Positions 5,302-6,333 of a DNA stretch of 6,333 nt are shown one piece after another. The stretch covers positions 1 through 6,333 of the forward strand of contig JBIPPH010000064.1 of assembly GCA_044368575.1 (NCBI GenBank), in the 5' to 3' direction. This stretch comes from JABMMZ01 sp044368575. Its GTDB lineage: Bacteria > Bacteroidota > Bacteroidia > NS11-12g > UBA955. Position 1 is the stretch's first letter. The number at the start of each line of letters is the position of its first letter. The position numbers were made by a program, and so were the translations under genes. The notes beneath the pieces are model-generated. The model saw only the letters and a program-made list of their open reading frames with translations. It ran no database searches and had not been told where the DNA came from.

Positions 5302-6333
5302 TTATTTGCGTTTTTGGTCTCTTTCCATTTTTCTGCGATCTGCTCTACTAACAGGCATGTCATTAGGTTCTGAGCTGCTCATCATGCGGTCAAGATTGGG
5401 TTTAGGCGCATCATTAGAACTGCTCAATTTCATTTTACTAAGATCAGATTTTACTGGCTCTTTAGCGCTTTGAACTTGTTGTTGTCCTTGGTTCTCAATT
5501 TGCGCTTTAAACAACATAGATAAAATCTTGTCGTTCATTCGCCCGATCATGCTTTGGAACAATTTCACTGATTCGATTTTGTAAATCAATAATGGATCTT
5601 TTTGTTCAAAGGTGGCATTGTTGGCAGATTGCTTTAGGTCATCTAATTCTCTTAAGTGGTCTTTCCATTCGTCATCAATGGTTTCTAAACACACAAATTT
5701 CTCATACTCGGTGTTTAAGCTTTGGCCGTTAGAGTCTATGCCTTTTTTCATGTGGATTGGAATACCAAACTGTTTGATGCCATCGGTAAATGGAATCATC
5801 ACAAACTCATATTTATTGCCCTCTCCAGTGTAGATACGTTTAATCACTGGTAAGGCAGTTTCTCTGATTTGTTGTTGTCTTTGCTGATAGGCTTCAACCA
5901 TGGCGTGGTATAAATCATCTGCTAAGGTTTCTGCTTTGTTGGCTTTAAAGGTCTCCTCATCAAATGGCAATTCTGCTGCAAATGACATGGCCAATTCAAG
6001 TTTTAATGCTTCGTATTGATCGCCTTGTTTGGCTGTAAATACTTTGTCGTCACACCATTCAGATAACATGTTTTGAATGTCTAAACCAATTCTATCGCCT
6101 ATCAATGCATTGCGTCTGCGCTTGTAAACAACAGTTCTTTGTTTGTTCATGACATCATCATATTCCAACAAACGTTTACGCATACCAAAGTTGTTTTGCT
6201 CAACTTTCTTTTGGCTTCGTTCGATGGTTTTGCTCATCATAGAGTGCTGAATCACTTCGCCCTCTTTGTAACCAAATTTATCCATCAATTGAGCGGCTCT
6301 GTCGCTGCCAAATTTGCGCATTAAGTCATCTTC
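5302..6333 (-). CDS. secA: Protein translocase subunit SecA, C-terminal third (runs off right edge)
   Basis: The last 343 residues of the ATPase that drives preproteins through SecYEG at the inner membrane; the nucleotide-binding domains lie beyond the edge. The fragment opens at EDDLMRKFGSDR, just after the position of the helicase motif VI region. It continues with GEVIQHSMMSKTIERSQKKVE and RKRLLEYDDVMNKQR (about 53-66) of the helical scaffold, then the helical wing, then the second scaffold part with DDEWKDHLRELDDLKQS, EQKDPLLIYKIES and FQSMIGRMNDKIL. The final 67 residues (about 277-343) are a low-complexity Gln/Ser/Lys linker ending in a basic tail, with 8 of the last 15 residues Arg or Lys. 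It has no CxCx(8)C[H/C] zinc-binding SecB-interaction motif, and the stop is followed after one base by the next gene. First visible gene of the operon; its promoter is outside. Confidence 0.97.
   Translation of the reverse strand, partial: EDDLMRKFGSDRAAQLMDKFGYKEGEVIQHSMMSKTIERSQKKVEQNNFGMRKRLLEYDDVMNKQRTVVYKRRRNALIGDRIGLDIQNMLSEWCDDKVFTAKQGDQYEALKLELAMSFAAELPFDEETFKANKAETLADDLYHAMVEAYQQRQQQIRETALPVIKRIYTGEGNKYEFVMIPFTDGIKQFGIPIHMKKGIDSNGQSLNTEYEKFVCLETIDDEWKDHLRELDDLKQSANNATFEQKDPLLIYKIESVKLFQSMIGRMNDKILSMLFKAQIENQGQQQVQSAKEPVKSDLSKMKLSSSNDAPKPNLDRMMSSSEPNDMPVSRADRRKMERDQKRK

Larger units (their letters stand above)
1832..6333 (-). other. Six-gene operon headed (in this window) by secA
   Basis: Six co-oriented genes follow each other with junctions of +1, +4, +8, -1 and +2 nt: secA, SPOR protein, small membrane protein, zinc peptidase, secreted thioredoxin-like protein and membrane coiled-coil protein. 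No gap is long enough for a conventional promoter or terminator, so a single transcript is likely, although promoters inside coding regions cannot be excluded. Every gene after secA encodes a predicted secreted or membrane-anchored product, which suggests an envelope theme. The operon's beginning is off the right edge. Confidence 0.75.

Noticed and set aside
5301..5363. 21-codon upstream extension of the SPOR protein
   Set aside because: Overlaps the secA C-terminus out of frame, and the true start is the signal-peptide ATG one base after the secA stop.
5155..5373. Plus-strand 72-codon frame
   Set aside because: Antisense across the SPOR gene start and the secA end; both real genes are strongly supported by family motifs.
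1..6333. CRISPR array, tRNA/rRNA genes, insertion sequences, phage or defence genes
   Set aside because: No regularly spaced direct repeats, no cloverleaf or rRNA-like sequence, no transposase or integrase motifs, and nearly all bases are accounted for by housekeeping or envelope genes.

Overview
The window is AT-rich chromosomal DNA from a member of the Bacteroidota. The phylum call rests on several families: a TonB-dependent receptor with an N-terminal carboxypeptidase-regulatory-like domain and a plug typical of this phylum, a GSCFA-domain protein, a short SPOR-domain secreted protein, a tiny MHGINRISIL membrane protein, and a SecA of the Bacteroidota type. Strong Shine-Dalgarno sequences are absent, which also fits. 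A Chitinophagales or Sphingobacteriales-like lineage is plausible, but that is a guess from protein style only.

Layout, left to right. Positions 1-779 (minus) hold the first 259 codons of a TonB-dependent outer-membrane receptor that runs off the left edge. Positions 780-889 are a short AT-rich gap between divergent genes; a 7-bp inverted repeat there places the receptor's start codon inside a predicted hairpin. Positions 890-1837 (plus) encode a complete GSCFA-family (SGNH-hydrolase-like) protein. From 1832 to the right edge everything is on the minus strand and very tightly packed. In transcription order the genes are secA (C-terminal third only, 6333-5302), a secreted SPOR-domain protein (5300-4914), a 52-residue single-pass membrane protein (4909-4751), a membrane zinc metallopeptidase of the YugP/Zn_peptidase_2 family (4742-4038), a secreted protein with a thioredoxin-like C-terminal domain lacking CxxC (4038-2752), and a membrane-anchored coiled-coil protein (2749-1832). 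Successive junctions are +1, +4, +8, -1 and +2 nt, so this looks like one operon. Its last gene converges on the GSCFA gene, and the two stop codons share a 6-bp palindrome.

How the genes fit together: five products downstream of SecA are predicted to be secreted or membrane-anchored, so they are probably clients of the Sec machinery, and the theme is cell-envelope maintenance (protein export, peptidoglycan-binding SPOR, membrane proteolysis). This grouping is an inference from co-orientation and spacing. I see no mobile element, CRISPR array, tRNA, rRNA or phage gene. The window reads as ordinary core genome with a few details worth checking; I did not find clear evidence of a new multi-gene system.
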